DNA of 64,000 bases. Origin: Anaeramoeba flamelloides. Its lineage: Eukaryota; Metamonada; Anaeramoebidae. The notes below the pieces were generated by a model, which worked only from the letters and a program-made list of their open reading frames with translations, was not told the DNA's origin and did not search any database. This document shows positions 34,777-47,340 of this stretch, one piece after another; position 1 is the first letter of the stretch; the number at the start of each line of letters is the position of its first letter. The position numbers were made by a program, and so were the translations under genes. Location: positions 9,858,001-9,922,000 of the forward strand of contig JANTQA010000029.1 in NCBI GenBank assembly GCA_027625915.1. Reading direction: 5' to 3'.

Positions 34777-35974
34777 TTTTGTTAAAAAATAAAAAAATAT
34801 AAGATAAAATTGAAATTAATCAAATTATTAAAATCCCCAATTTCTAATTTATGAATGAATTTTTTAGTGTCTTTTTTCAAAATATTAAAAATTTGAAATG
34901 TTTACATGATTTTTAAAAATCTGTTTTTGGGAGGCTGAGTGAAAATTTTAATCCATTTATTTCGAAACAAATATTATATTGCTAGTCTTTTTTTTTTTAA
35001 AAAAATTATTTCAAAAAAAAAATGATAATCTGACAAATTTTAAAAAATCTCTTTTTAATAAAATTTCAATAGAACCGATTTTCTTCTCATACCAATCAAT
35101 TCTTAATTTAGATCCAATACATTTTTCTTTTCAATCCAATTTTAGAAAAAAAAATTAGTTTAAAAATTAAATTTTTGCTTTTACTCGATTTTTGGAAAGT
35201 TTGTTCTCATTTTTAATTACAAATGAAGAAAAATATTGGAATATTTTTCGAATGTTTAAAGGTTTATTTATTACAGTTTAAGTGAAATATTTGGGACACT
35301 TTTTTGTAAAACTTAATGCCTTCGTTTGCAATTTACCGATTTGTCCCAAAAAAGGTTTTAAAACACAATTTCTTTCAATTTCATTTAAAATGTAAAGAAG
35401 GATCTTTCAAATATTCGCCAATTTGGATCAAAAAATCATTTTGTGTCTTATTTTAGATGAAAAATAAAAAATTCACTAAGACCTGACAAATTATGTGAAC
35501 TAGAACACCTTGTTAAGGATCGGAAAAAACGAAAAATTGTAAAAGGCATGATTTTTTAAACTTTAAAAATGAACCTCAATAATAAAAATACCAGCTAAAT
35601 AATCGTATTTGTTATGGATTTTTGATAATTGAGTTACTTTGAATCGTTACATTGTCTCGACAAACCAGCCAACATTTCCAGACCTACCGTGAAAATTTCG
35701 AAGACCTAGAGATTGGTTATCTAGAAACAAGTGTTTTTTGAAATAGAAAATTCAATTTCTCTCTAATATCAAAATTTCAACTTTTTTAAGTTCGTTCAAG
35801 TTATTTTTTTTGTAAAAACAAAGACAAAAATTAAATTTTCTCAAGAATTGAAATCACAGAAACCATGGAAACTTAAAGTATTTTTAGATCTTTGTTTTTA
35901 AATTGTAAAAATCTGAGATTTTAATAATTTTGGAAATTGAAGATCTACATTAATGTAAGTATTTTAAGGGGATA
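34777..35974. other. Intergenic, nothing recognised
   Basis: AT-rich with a few more mixed stretches (near 35480-35720) but no open frame over 60 codons. No inverted ends that I can support. Confidence 0.4.
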
Positions 35975-36110
35975 CTCATTTACCATGATTTTGCTCGATA
36001 CTCAAGAAGTGACTGGAAGACCTAAAAAAGGTATTGTGAAATAGCCCTTCTTTTGGTTGACAAAATTCAAATAGAGAAAAAAAAAAATTTCAATGGAACA
36101 TCTTTGACAA
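35975..36110 (+). repeat. Dispersed repeat, family D (copy 2)
   Basis: It has GCTCGATACTCAAGAAGTGA, then GGTATTGTGAAATAGCCCTT, then CAAAATTCAAATA. The same order is seen near 47455-47540 and, inverted, near 26695-26800. Confidence 0.55.
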
Positions 36111-36228
36111 AAAATTCAATGAATAAAAATAAGTTTCAATTAGAAATCAATTTCAAAAAATCATATTAACCAGAAAAAGTTTTTTTTTTATTTTTTATTT
36201 TTGAAAAGATAAAATTTCTTTTCTCTTG

Positions 36229-36560
36229 TGTGCCGTTAGGTTTTTTTTCAATTTGAGAAATAAAAAGAAAATTGATGAAATTTTCTTTTAATTTCTTAAA
36301 TTAAAAAAAACTGCGGTTAGCTTTTCTTGAGTTTTCTGTTTATTTGTTAAGTGTTCTAAGTTTTTTTGAGGTTTTCTATTTTATTTCTGAAGTGTTCTAG
36401 TTTTTTTTTACTTTTCGAAATAAACAGAAAATTTGCATAAATTTTCGGTTTATATCAAAAATTAAAAAAAACCTAAAGAAAATCGATAGATTTAACAAAT
36501 GAAACATAAAACCTCAAGAAAACCTAGGCATTGACGGCACTCTACGGCACTCACCTTATT
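36229..36560. repeat. Foldback repeat, family F (copy 2)
   Basis: GTTAGCTTTTCTTGAGTTTT with TTTTTTTGAGGTTTTCTATT on the left faces ACCTCAAGAAAACCTAGGCA on the right, with a GACGGCACTCTACGGCACT end. It is close to 1095-1545. Confidence 0.6.
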
Positions 36561-36732
36561 TCTAAACTTTTTTTTAGAAATTTTGTTAATGAATAACAAA
36601 TTTTATTATCACTTACTAATGATAATATACAAGATGCATACTTTTTATTAGTAATATCGGAGATATTATTAATTTTTTTATTTTTTTCAAAAAATTCAGA
36701 TATCCAGATTTTTCGATTTATTTTATAGGATG

Positions 36733-36995
36733 GATGTTGTTAGGTTTTTTTTAATTTAAGAAAGAAACCGAAAATTTATTTAATTTTCAGTCTATTTCTT
36801 AAATGAAAAAAAAACAGCCTTAACTTTTCCAAAATTCAAAAGAATTGAGTAAAATCTTTGATTTTTGTTGATTCTTTTAAATCATGGAAAAGCGCTGTTA
36901 GGTTTTTTTTACTTTTTGAAATGTAAAGAAAATTTATTGATTTTTTCTGTTCATTCAAAAAATTAAAAAAAACCTAGGCACTCTACGGCACTTGA
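36733..36995. repeat. Foldback repeat, family F (copy 3)
   Basis: TGTTAGGTTTTTTTTAATTT and AAAGCGCTGTTAGGTTTTTT on the left, and AACCTAGGCACTCTACGGCA on the right. It abuts the previous copy and a family L repeat, so the three form a cluster. Confidence 0.55.
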
Positions 36996-37086
36996 CAACA
37001 CGATCGTAGAAAAAATGATCGAAATCTTCAAAAAGTTTTTTTTTTCTCAATTTGAAAAAATCAAAATTTAGAAAAATAAATTCATT

Positions 37087-37260
37087 GTTTCTCATTTTAC
37101 AGTGGTGTAAATAACCCGTGTGGTCAACCTTTAACCCATTAAGAAAATTTAACTGGTGTTTTTTTTTCAGATTTGGGTATTTAAAGAAAGGAAGAGATAT
37201 CACATATATTCTTGATTTTATTTAAATTGACTTTAGAGGTTAGATCTTTCATTAACAGAA
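37087..37260 (-). repeat. Dispersed repeat, family L (copy 2)
   Basis: Reverse complement of about 540-715. It has GTGGTGTAAATAACC at one end, CAACCTTTAACCCATT in the middle and ATTTAAATTGACTTT at the other end. Confidence 0.6.
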
Positions 37261-38300
37261 ATGGCTCAATAATATTAAATGCATTTGGTTTCAAAAATTT
37301 GGTCATATTTACAAAACTATTTGAGATAAAATGATTATTTTTATAAAAATTCAAAATATGAAATTTTTCTCATTTTTTCGTCAAAAAATTACTTTTTAAA
37401 CTTTCAATATCTTCATAATTCTTTTTTCAGATGAGAACAAAAAAATGTGAAATTTCTGTCTACTTTTGAATGGATTTTTAATGAAAATAAAATAAAATTA
37501 AAATGAATTTTGATTGAATTTGTCAAATGAAGTTACCCGGACTTTTAAATGAAATTTTTAGTTGAATTATAAATGAAAATAAAATAAAAATTAGACTATA
37601 ATTTTTATTTTATATTTTATTTGTGTAGATAAATCAATAATTAATAGAATCCATGAATTATAACTAAATAAAGGTCTTGTTAAAAATAGGGCGTTGTTAA
37701 ATCTTCCATGTTAAAGTTTGTGATTTTTTTCTCTATTTTTTTTTTGCATTCTTTTCTTCTTCAATGGTTTTCTCTTCAACTTTCCCATTTCCCTGTTTTT
37801 TTATTATCTTCTTCTTCTTTGTTAATAATTCTCTTCTTTTCGGTTTCTCTTCAGTTCTTTTTTCAATTTTTTTTTTCTCTTTGTTTTCTTTTTTCTTTTT
37901 CGTTTTTTGCTAAATTCATAAAAATTGATAAAATGACAGATTTTTTTTAAAATTATTCCAAAACATACAAACACAAATGTTCAACAAAAGTTAAGACTCT
38001 TGAAAATGTGAAATAAAAATTAAAATAATTTGTATTTTGATAAACTAAAATTGACATAAACTTATTTCCAAAAATGTGATTTAATTTGAATAAATTTGGT
38101 TTGTCGTCCCAAAAATAAGATTAATTTTTTTTCAATATCAAACTTTTAAATTAAAAAAGATATATAAAATGTTGAATATGAGCCAAAGAAAGACCATATT
38201 GATAAATATTTTTTTTTGCAAATGCGTTAATAGGAAACATAATCTTGTGACTCAGATCAAAAAAAAATTAATTCTTAAAAGAGTTAATTTTATTAAAAAT
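37261..38300. other. Poly-pyrimidine-rich intergenic region
   Basis: It contains a strongly poly-pyrimidine stretch at about 37725-37910 (poly-purine on the minus strand). This opens frames of Lys/Glu or Phe/Leu type on both strands without a conserved motif. I do not call a gene. Confidence 0.4.
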
Positions 38301-38950
38301 ACCATTTCAAAAATTAGTAACACCTGAAATAATAAATTAAAAAAAATAATTCTATGTTAGTATTCAAGAACAATAAATAATTTAATTAAATTTTAATTCA
38401 CTTTTAAATCATTTTCATAATAAAAAAACCTGATATTTTAAAAATTAAAAAAAATCAAAAACTCAAAAAAAAAGTGAGTCACAATTTTTGAAATGAGTAT
38501 TACTAATTTTTTATTACTGAACTTTCACTGAAAAAAAGTTAAAGAAGAAGATTTTTAACTAATACATAAATTCATTTGAAAAGACATTACATTTTCCTTA
38601 AATTTCTTAATGATTATTTATCTTTTTGAAGATTTTTTGAAACTCATTATCTTTTAAAAAAAAAAAAAGAAAAAGAAAAAGAAAAAAAAAGAAAAATTTT
38701 TCAAAAACAAAGAAAAAAAAAAAAAAAGAAAAAAAGTATAAAAAAAATCGAAAAAAAAATGAAAAAGAAAAATTTTTCAAAACAAAAAAAAAAGAAAAAA
38801 GCAAAAATGTGAAAAAGAAAAACTAAAAGAAAAATTTGAAAAAATGACAATTATCCAATAATTTGAAAATTTTATTATCTGATAAGAATACAAGAATAAA
38901 CCCTCAAAAAAATTCTTTTAACATTATAAAGTGTGTAAAATTTTTTGAAA
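38301..38950. mobile_element. TIR element, family C (copy 4)
   Basis: It starts CCATTTCAAAAATTAGTAAC and ends GTGTGTAAAATTTTTTGAAA. The landmarks match 5656-6320, and its poly-purine core accounts for the Phe-rich frame on the minus strand. Confidence 0.65.
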
Positions 38951-39775
38951 AATAATTTAATTGTTCAAAGATTTTTATAGGTTTAAAGTAATTTTTGGGT
39001 TGGTAAAATTTCTTTGTTTCAAAATAAGAAACAATTTTTGAATATTTATTCATTTATGATTTTTTTTTTTGAAATATGGGCTTTATTATCCTAATAATAA
39101 ACTTTTTTAAAACTTTTTGCAGTTTTAGTCTTTGAAATTGTAAAAAAAATTACCCAACATTTGGTAAGACGGTATCGAAAAATTACTCAAATATCCATTA
39201 CTTTTAACAACTAATCTTTATAAAATAAATTAGAATAAATAGAATAATACTAATTAGAGAATAGTTGATGTATATATTAATTAAATCATATAAATCTATA
39301 TATTATTGAGTATAATTATAAAAAAATAAAATTCGATTGGGTTATTAAAAATATAAAACCCATCATATTAATTTTGATCTTCAATTAATGTTTAAAGAAA
39401 AATCAAATAAAAAACATTATGATTATTCACTGATCACTCATACTAGTTAAATACTATTTGAATACTATTGGAATTACACATGAACTTATATTTTTAAAAA
39501 ATCGAATAAATATAAAATAGAATTAAATGATTAGACCTATAACCTTTCAAAATAAAAGAAAATCTTGTTGAGATATACACAAAAAAAAATTTTTTTTTTA
39601 ATTTATGAAATGTATAAGTCAACATCAGATAAACAATATATTAATTTGATTTTATTTTTTAAATTCAAAATTTTATATATTTCCAATGTAAACTCCATTT
39701 CACCCAAAGAGACCCCACACAAAAAGGAAATATTCACTTTTTAAGAATAAAACAAACTTAGATTGTTTATAAATA
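38951..39775. other. Intergenic, possible diverged family K remnant
   Basis: A stretch near 39220-39300 (AATTAGAATAAATAGAATAA) resembles the family K interior, but I cannot place its ends. No gene. Confidence 0.3.
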
Positions 39776-39970
39776 CAGTCAATTTGACTTTGAAGACACA
39801 AACTTTGAAGGTTATTTAAGGCACCGAAAAATCTCAAATTAAAGACACATCTTTTTCAATTTTTTACAGAAATTATTTTTCTTGAATTTTAATTTTTTTC
39901 TAAAGTTGAGATTTTTTTTACGTCATTAAGTTTTGTTCAAACTTTGTATCTTACAATTGGAACTGACTGC
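39776..39970. mobile_element. Tc1/mariner-type MITE, family E (copy 2)
   Basis: About 195 bp, from CAGTCAATTTGACTTTGAAG to CTTACAATTGGAACTGACTG. It has internal AAATCTCAAATTA and GTTGAGATTTTTT. The left flank ends in TA. Confidence 0.65.
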
Positions 39971-40505
39971 AAATAAAATAAGAAATTTAAGAACAGAGAT
40001 GAGAATTATAATAAAAATACCCAAAAAAAAACAACATACATTTAAAAAAAAAATTTTTTAAAACATTTTTTTGGTACCAACCATAATTATTCCTTGATCA
40101 AAATTTCTCAATTTCTTTGGAAAATTAAAATTGTTGACAATAAGTTTTTTTAATTATAAATGTTTTCATTTGAAAACGAAAATCTAGATTTTAACTTTTC
40201 TGTGTATTAATTTGGAGTTTTAAACTTTTTTTTTCAAATAAAAAAGAAAAAGAAAAAAATCAAAAAAAAAAAAAAAAAAAAGTAAAAATCAAAATACAAA
40301 AAAAAAAAAGAAGAATTAATTAACAAATTTTTTAAAATTAAAAAATTATTTAGAGAAGGATTATAAATTACAATCATACCAATTTCTTCAATTTCTTCAA
40401 TAAAAATGGATTCCCCTAGCTGAAAAAGAGTTTATATCTCAAAAAAATCCTTATATTATTTCCTATTATTAATTAATAGGATTTTTGAAAAGTGTATGAA
40501 ATAAA

Positions 40506-40548
40506 CCCCATTGCAAAAAGTGTGACTCATCTTAATAAATAATCCAAA

Positions 40549-40584
<36 letters not shown>

Positions 40585-41138
40585 CCAATTGAATTCAAGA
40601 ATAACTAAAAATTAAATTTGATTTATTATTTCATTTTAAATTATTCCAAATATATATATAAAACTGATATTTTAAAAAAACAATAAATCCAAAAATTAAA
40701 AAAAATTGAGTTACAATTTTAATAATATATATATTATGGATTTTTTATTACTGTAATTTCACTAAAAATAAATGTCAACAAGAAGATTTTTTTACTAAAA
40801 AGTAATTTCTATTATAAACAATTATATTTTCTCAATTTTCCAAATTATTATTTTCTTACCGATAGTTTTTTTTTTTTTCAGTTAACTTGTGTTGTAAAAA
40901 AAATGGAAAAAAAAACGGATCAGAGAAAAAAAATAGATAAAATTAAAATGAAATTAAAAAAAAATAATACAAAACAAAAATTTTAGGACAATTGAAAAAA
41001 GTAATAGAAGAATAAATAAAGTAGAAAAAAAAAAGATTCGGATCTAAAAATTGCAAGTTTTTATTGAGAAGAATAAGAGATAAAACAATATAACGAATTC
41101 CAATAACATTATAAATCGAATAAAAAAAATTTGAAAAA
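40506..41138. mobile_element. TIR element, family C (copy 5)
   Basis: The ends are diverged (CATTGCAAAAAGTGTGACTC and AAAAAAAATTTGAAAAATC), with an (AT)n expansion at 40555-40580. The same element in unit B is split by a family B insertion. Confidence 0.55.
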
Positions 41139-41374
41139 TCGCTTAATTTTTGGTTTTTGTGATATTTATTGTATAGTGTTAATTGTTAAAAAATGTTTTT
41201 CTATTAATGTGAGAGAATTTTCAATTGACCTCATTTATACCTTTCTAATTCAAAGAGGGTATATATATTAGTGTTTAGAAAAAACCTGAGTTGAATTTTT
41301 TGCTCAAATTAGTTTTCAGATCTTTTTGGGTTTTAAGTTTGAAATAATTAATTTTGAATTTTGTTGGTATTTTT

Positions 41375-41623
41375 AATTTTTTTTTTTTTTTTTCAAATAA
41401 TATTTTCTGTAAAATTTTTAATGTTGATATTAGTAAAATTAAAGTTTTATATTTTAATTGATAAAATTTTATCGGAATGTAGAACTTAAGAGCACTAAAA
41501 TAATTTTTAATAAACTATCAAATATTTCAATTCCAGTAGTTGTAATAATGTTGGTACCTGTTTAAGAAAGGTAATTTTTAGAAAAGGTAAATAGTATAAA
41601 AAAGAAGAAAAATCATAAATAAA
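41375..41623. other. Inverted segment (orientation A)
   Basis: The segment reads as the reverse complement of 50706-50951 while both flanks are collinear (GTTGGTATTTTTA on the left, AAATTTATCT on the right). Landmark here: ACTATCAAATATTTCAATTC; there: GAATTGAAATATTTGATAGT. It has no ORF. Confidence 0.8.
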
Positions 41624-42607
41624 GTTGGATAAATTTATCTAGTTTTTTTCTGAGATTAGATTATTTTTTTTTGAGATCTAATACTAAATACCTTAACTTT
41701 GTATTTTCAGATTATATAAATATTTATTTTTTATAATTATTTTATTTGTGTCTAATTTTATAAACAAATATTCCCGAAATCTAAATATTCAAGAGATCTC
41801 AAATCAAAATTTAAAATATGAAATATTTTTTTTATCAAAATCCTATTTTCAAAAAGAGAATTTTCGGTTTCTTTCAGATTTTTTATTCATATTTTTCTTT
41901 AATTTTATCATATATTTTAAAAATATTATTCATTTTTTTGAGTGACATAATTACAATATTATTAAACAATTTTTTTTTTGATTGAGAAATGTTATTTATT
42001 TATTTTCTATTGTTTTTGTAATTCTTGAAATGTATTATTAATTTTTTAACTATTAATAATATAACAACCACTTTTTTTTATCTTAAAAAAGGATCATGAA
42101 TATTTTTTATTGATAATTAGTTGTATTTTCACAATGAACAAGATCTTCTTTTTTGAATTTTATAAATGTTTTTGTTTTTATTAAAAACATTTTTTTAAAA
42201 TATTTACTTGAATTGAATTTAGAAATGTAATAAAATATATCTGAACTATTAAAATCAAATAATACTATTTTTTATTATTTTTCTAATGTTTAAAAGTCAT
42301 TCTTCTGGATATTTTAATAATCCTTGAATTTGAATTTATTATTCTTTTTTAACAAGTATACGATTATTTTTTTTTTTTATTTTTTTTTCAAATCATTTTT
42401 AAAAGTTTTTGATTATTATTTTACTCAATAGTATAAAAAAAAAAATCAAAGTAATTCTTTATCTTTTAACTATTTTTTACTTTAAATTATATTTAAATCT
42501 GGATTGATAGACGAATTACTATATAAATTTATTAAAACATAAATATTCTTTTAAATATTTTATTTTAAACTAGATGAAATTCAGTTGAATCATTTTTTTT
42601 TATGGGA

Positions 42608-42632
42608 AATATATATATATATATATATAGTA
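42608..42632. repeat. (TA)n microsatellite
   Basis: A TA run followed by ATT/ATTATT-type repeats just downstream of receptor copy 3. Confidence 0.75.
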
Positions 42633-42727
42633 TTATTATTATTTTAAATTTATTAATATTTATTATTTATTATTTACTAATATTAATAATATTATTTAAA
42701 TATTATATTATTATTGATTTTTAATAA

Positions 42728-45700
42728 TTAATTATGAAATTTTTTTCTATTGCTCTTATCCACATATAAATAATAATTCAGAAATTTCATAAACAAATTA
42801 CAAAATCTATATTTCCATAGAAAATCAGCTTTCTCTTTGTACCATTTTAAGATTAGTATTGAAATATTTGAAATCCATTTTTCTTGAATTGAATTTAATA
42901 TAAATTGATTTTTGTTTTGATTTGATATATAATGATTTATGATTATTTTTGAAAAGGTATTGAATTTTTTTATTTTTAGAATTATTTATTTTGGAATAAA
43001 AATTCAATAATAATCGAAAATTATGATTTTTTTTTGATTTTATAATCAAATAAATTGGTTCTTTTTGATTTGATAAACGAGAATTGTTTGAAGAATCATT
43101 CAAAGATTTGAGGGTTTTTTTGATTTTAGATTTCTTGATATTATATTTAATTCTTTTTTTCATTTCTAAAAATGAAATAATAAGTAAAATAAACAAAACT
43201 GTTGAAAATATTGCAATGATTAAATTTGCTAAGTTAAGATATAATTGTTCATTATTTCGTTTTTCCTTTGTTAAAAACAACATACTTATGAAGAATATCA
43301 ACACAGTTATTGTTAACAAAGAAAATTCATAAAAGTTTCTGTTTGGTGTGTTATATGGTTTATAAATATTTTGGATAATTATTGAAAATAATAAACAACA
43401 AATTAATAAGATGATTTGAACCAATGGATAATTAGTCAAATAGATTTCAAAAATGACAATGAAAAATTTTCTAAAAATGATAATGATTTCCCAATAGAAA
43501 TATTCGATTTTATATCTTGAATATAACAAGCTTAATCTTTGATTAAATACCTTTTCATTGACTTTTTTTGAATGATACCAAAGCATTGTTGCAAAGAAAA
43601 TTGGGATTCCAATGATATATAATATCATAAAAACAATGACAAATGGTAAAAGTTGATACCACCATTGATCAAAACAAAAATGATTTTTATCTGGTTGGAA
43701 AATATATTGTTTAAAATTTGATGAATAATTACAATCAAAAAATTCAAAGATTTTCAAAGCCAAAATTAAATATAATACTAATAAAGATGCAACAAACACA
43801 TTTATACAAGTGTTTAAAAAATACTTTTAAATTTTCTTTGGACCAACTATTCAAAAATATTTTCATTAAAAATGATCTGATAAAAGATAATATGAATAAT
43901 AATTTGTTTTGATTTTGACTTTTGTTTGGTTTGGCACATAAATTTGGAAATTTGTTGATTAATATTGGACCAATAAATTTGACCAAATGTGAATGTATAA
44001 ATAAGAAAATATAAATCAACAATAAAATAAATATCAAAATAAAAGGTAATAACATTATAATAAACCATTTTTCTTCATAATTTAAATTGATAGAACACTC
44101 CAATGCCAAGAAATCAATATTAAAATTTATAATTGAAAAAAATTGGAAAAAATTAATCAATTTGATTGGCCAATTGTAATCAAGTTTTGGTAAAATTGCA
44201 ATAACTTGTAAAAAATTGATAAATATTGAAAATGATCCAAAATAATTTTTGCCTTTTTTAGCAATGATCAAGAAAAGAATAATCAAAATCACAAATAATA
44301 TAAAAAATAAGATCAATCTTGAATTGTTATTAATTGGGCATATTTCACATTGATCTTCAAATTTATAAAAGCCACTCAAGCATTCAGAACAAAGATAACC
44401 AGTATATCCTAATTCAGAATCACATTTCTCAGTTTCATAACCTGGACAAGATTCATAGATTTTGCATTTAATTAAAGTATTAAGATCTGTTTTGGAACTC
44501 CAATAACCTTCACTTGGCAGAGCATATTGTTGATTAAATTGATTGCAAATCCCATTATCTGGACATTTTTGACAATTTGTTCCAGGTTCACCATAATATC
44601 CAATTGAACAAAAGCATTCTTTGATTGATTTGGTTTGGGTTGTTAAGGTTTCTGAAAATAATGGACAATATAAACATTCGGTTGCTCCAATATATTGTTG
44701 GTATGTATTAAATTCACAATTCTTGCATTGAATTTGACCATTTTCATTTTGATAAGTGCCCGATGGACACAATTCACAAGTTACTGAGCCTTTTTGTTCT
44801 GTATAGCTTCCCTGGAGACAATCCATACAGTTGCTTTGTCCTTTGGAATTTTGATGTGTGCCAATTGGACACAAATTGCAACTAGATTGTGATTCAAGTG
44901 CATTGTATTCACCCATCATACATTCAAGGCAATTTTGTTCTGAAGTTGAGCCTTCGTATGGGTTTGATGTACCCACAGGACAACTTTGACAATGAGTTTG
45001 TCCTGTTAAATTTTGATAAGTTCCTGATGGACACAACTGACATTGGTTTTGCTCTTCTTCTGTTTTAATTTGTATTTTTCTTTCTCTTTTTGTTCTCCTC
45101 CCTATTCTTTCACTTTCTTTTTCTTTTATTCTTTCTTTCCCACCTGCTCTTTCATTCTTGCCTATTCTTTCTCTTTCTTTTCCTCCTGTTCCTTTTTCTT
45201 TTTCACTTACTGATCCTTTTTCTTTTCCAAGAAGTTGACCACTCCAATAAGTTCCCTTTTCACAGGAAATGCAATCATCAATCGATGTTGAACTTAGCTT
45301 GTGAGTATAGGTTCCAATTGGGCATTCCTTGCATTCACTTTTGCTTTCTTGATCTTGATAAGTATTTAAGGGACAATCATTACAATAACTTTGTCCTTCC
45401 ATATCTTGATATGTTCCAATTGGACAGTTTATACAATTTGGTTGTCTTATTTGGTTTTGATAAGAACCAACTGGGCATATTTGGCAATTAGCTTGTTCTT
45501 CTAAATCTTGAAAAAAACCTTTTTGACAATCATAACAAAAAGTTGATCCTTTATTATTTTGATTTTGTCCAACTGTACATTTTTTACAATCTGTTTGTCC
45601 TTCTTGATCTTGATAAGTACCTGCTGGGCATTCTTGACATTCATTAGCAATCGTTGAATTGGTAAAAAATCCTTTGTTACAATTACAAACCAATTTACTT

Positions 45701-47157
45701 GAAAATATCTGTGCGAATACTCCTCTATAAGATCCGTCTCCATTATGTTCATCCTCAGTTTCTTCATTTCCATTTTCCCAAGTTATTACAAATCGATCTT
45801 CATCTTCTCCATCACTTCCTCCAATTGAAGTAATTTTAGGATCATGGTTATTAAATTCTAGTGTTTCATCATTGATCAAAAAATCATCGTTAAATAATGC
45901 TTCACCAGTATTTGAATCATATATTTTGAGATAAATTTCATAATGATAATCAACTTGATTTTCGTGATTACTTTTCCAGGCAATTGCAAATTTTTCTCGA
46001 TCGTTGCCCATTATTCTGTGGATATCTGGATCGTTTTGATCGCCAACTATCTCGCTATTTACTTGAAATTCATTTCCAATTTTCGAATTGTCTGTTGAAT
46101 TATATATTTGAGCAAATATCCCATAATCAGAACCATCTTGAAATTCACCTGGCCAACTAATAACATATTTTTCTTCACCAGAAGTTATTGTTGGATTCTT
46201 TTGACAATCAGTTGTATGATTATTAACTTTGAAAGCATTTCCAATTTTAGAATGGTCTGTTGAATTAAATACTTGTGCATAAACATCTTGCGAGCTTTCA
46301 TCAGTGACTTCTCTTAACCAACTAATTACAAATTTATCATTTTCTTCTTCTTCTCCTTCTTCTGTATTTTTCTGATTCCAAAGGCTGCTAATAGCAGGAG
46401 AATATTGCCGAATTCCTGTTCCAGTATTAACTTGAAATTCAGTGCCTATTTTGGATGAATCTGCTGAATTGAATACTTGGGCATAGATCCCTTCTTCGCC
46501 TCCATCGAAGTCACCACTCCAAACAATCACAAACTTATCGTTAGCATAATCTTTTCCATATAATGGAGAAATTGCTGGGTGTTCTTGATAACCAGTTGTA
46601 TAATCATTAACTTGAAATTCTTGGCCTATTTTGGAATGGTCTGTTGAATTAAAGACCTGAGCATAGACTCCATAATAAGAGCCATCTTGTCCGTAACTTT
46701 GCCACGATATAACAAATTTTTCATTATTTTCAGAACAGATCTTCTTTGAGTTTCCCCTTAAAGAACCTCTTCCAATTGAAGTAACCAATGGTTCTGTTTG
46801 ATCATCAAATGTATAATTATTAACTTGAAATTCATTTCCAATTTTGGAGCCATCTGTTGAATTAAATACTTGAGCAAAGATTCCATCATAAGATCCATCT
46901 TGTCCTTCACTTTCCCAACATATAACAAATTTTTGGTTCTGGCATCCAATAGCTGCTATTGATGGGTTTTCTTGGTTATTTTCAGTATGGGTATTGACTT
47001 GGAATTCATAGCCTATTTTTTCGGGGTGAAAAGTTCTTGTGCAATAATTACTTGTACTTTCACATAAACAACATGATAATTCTCGTTCGAAAAAGATGAA
47101 AAAAAAAAAGTACAAAGAAATTAAAAATATTTTGGTTTTCTTTTGGAGAAAAGTCAT
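42728..47157 (-). pseudogene. Receptor-like protein, copy 3, two frameshifts
   Basis: Same architecture as the intact copy: start MTFLQKK at 47157, signal peptide, seven W-containing repeats, GCC2/GCC3 repeats, and a charged insert that here includes KGTGGKERERIGKNERAGG. The first frame covers 1137 codons and ends just after the third membrane segment, because an A-run at 43816-43821 has six bases against five in copies 1, 2 and 4. A second shift lies in the cytoplasmic tail, a T-run of seven at 42965-42971 against six elsewhere. The homologous tail continues to a TAA at 42728-42730. SNNSRLSNQKEP in the tail is shared with copy 4 and differs from copies 1 and 2 (SNNNHSANQKEP), which supports sister status with copy 4. 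It is either a young pseudogene or contains homopolymer errors. Confidence 0.85.
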
Positions 47158-47249
47158 CTTTTTTCTGGGTTGGATTTTTTTTCTGGGTTGGATTTTTTAT
47201 GGTTGGTTTTTTTGAGTTTATTGGTTTTTGGGTTTTCTTTTTTTTTTTG

Positions 47250-47286
47250 TTTTTTGTGTTTTGTGTTTTGTGTTTTGTGTTTTTTG
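47250..47286 (-). promoter_or_regulatory. CACAAAA tandem repeats upstream of copy 3
   Basis: About four tandem CACAAAA units on the coding strand, 95-130 bp from the ATG; the longest array of the set. Two copies of the CCAACCCAGAAAA leader lie between it and the ATG. Confidence 0.35.
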
Positions 47287-47340
47287 ACAAAAAAGAAAAA
47301 AAATAAAAGAGGAAAAAATAAAAAAACTAAAAGTCATGAA

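Noticed and set aside
37708-37950. Poly-pyrimidine block as an exon of a charged protein on the minus strand
   Set aside because: Two competing frames exist, both Lys/Glu runs, with no splice junction or conserved segment to choose between them.
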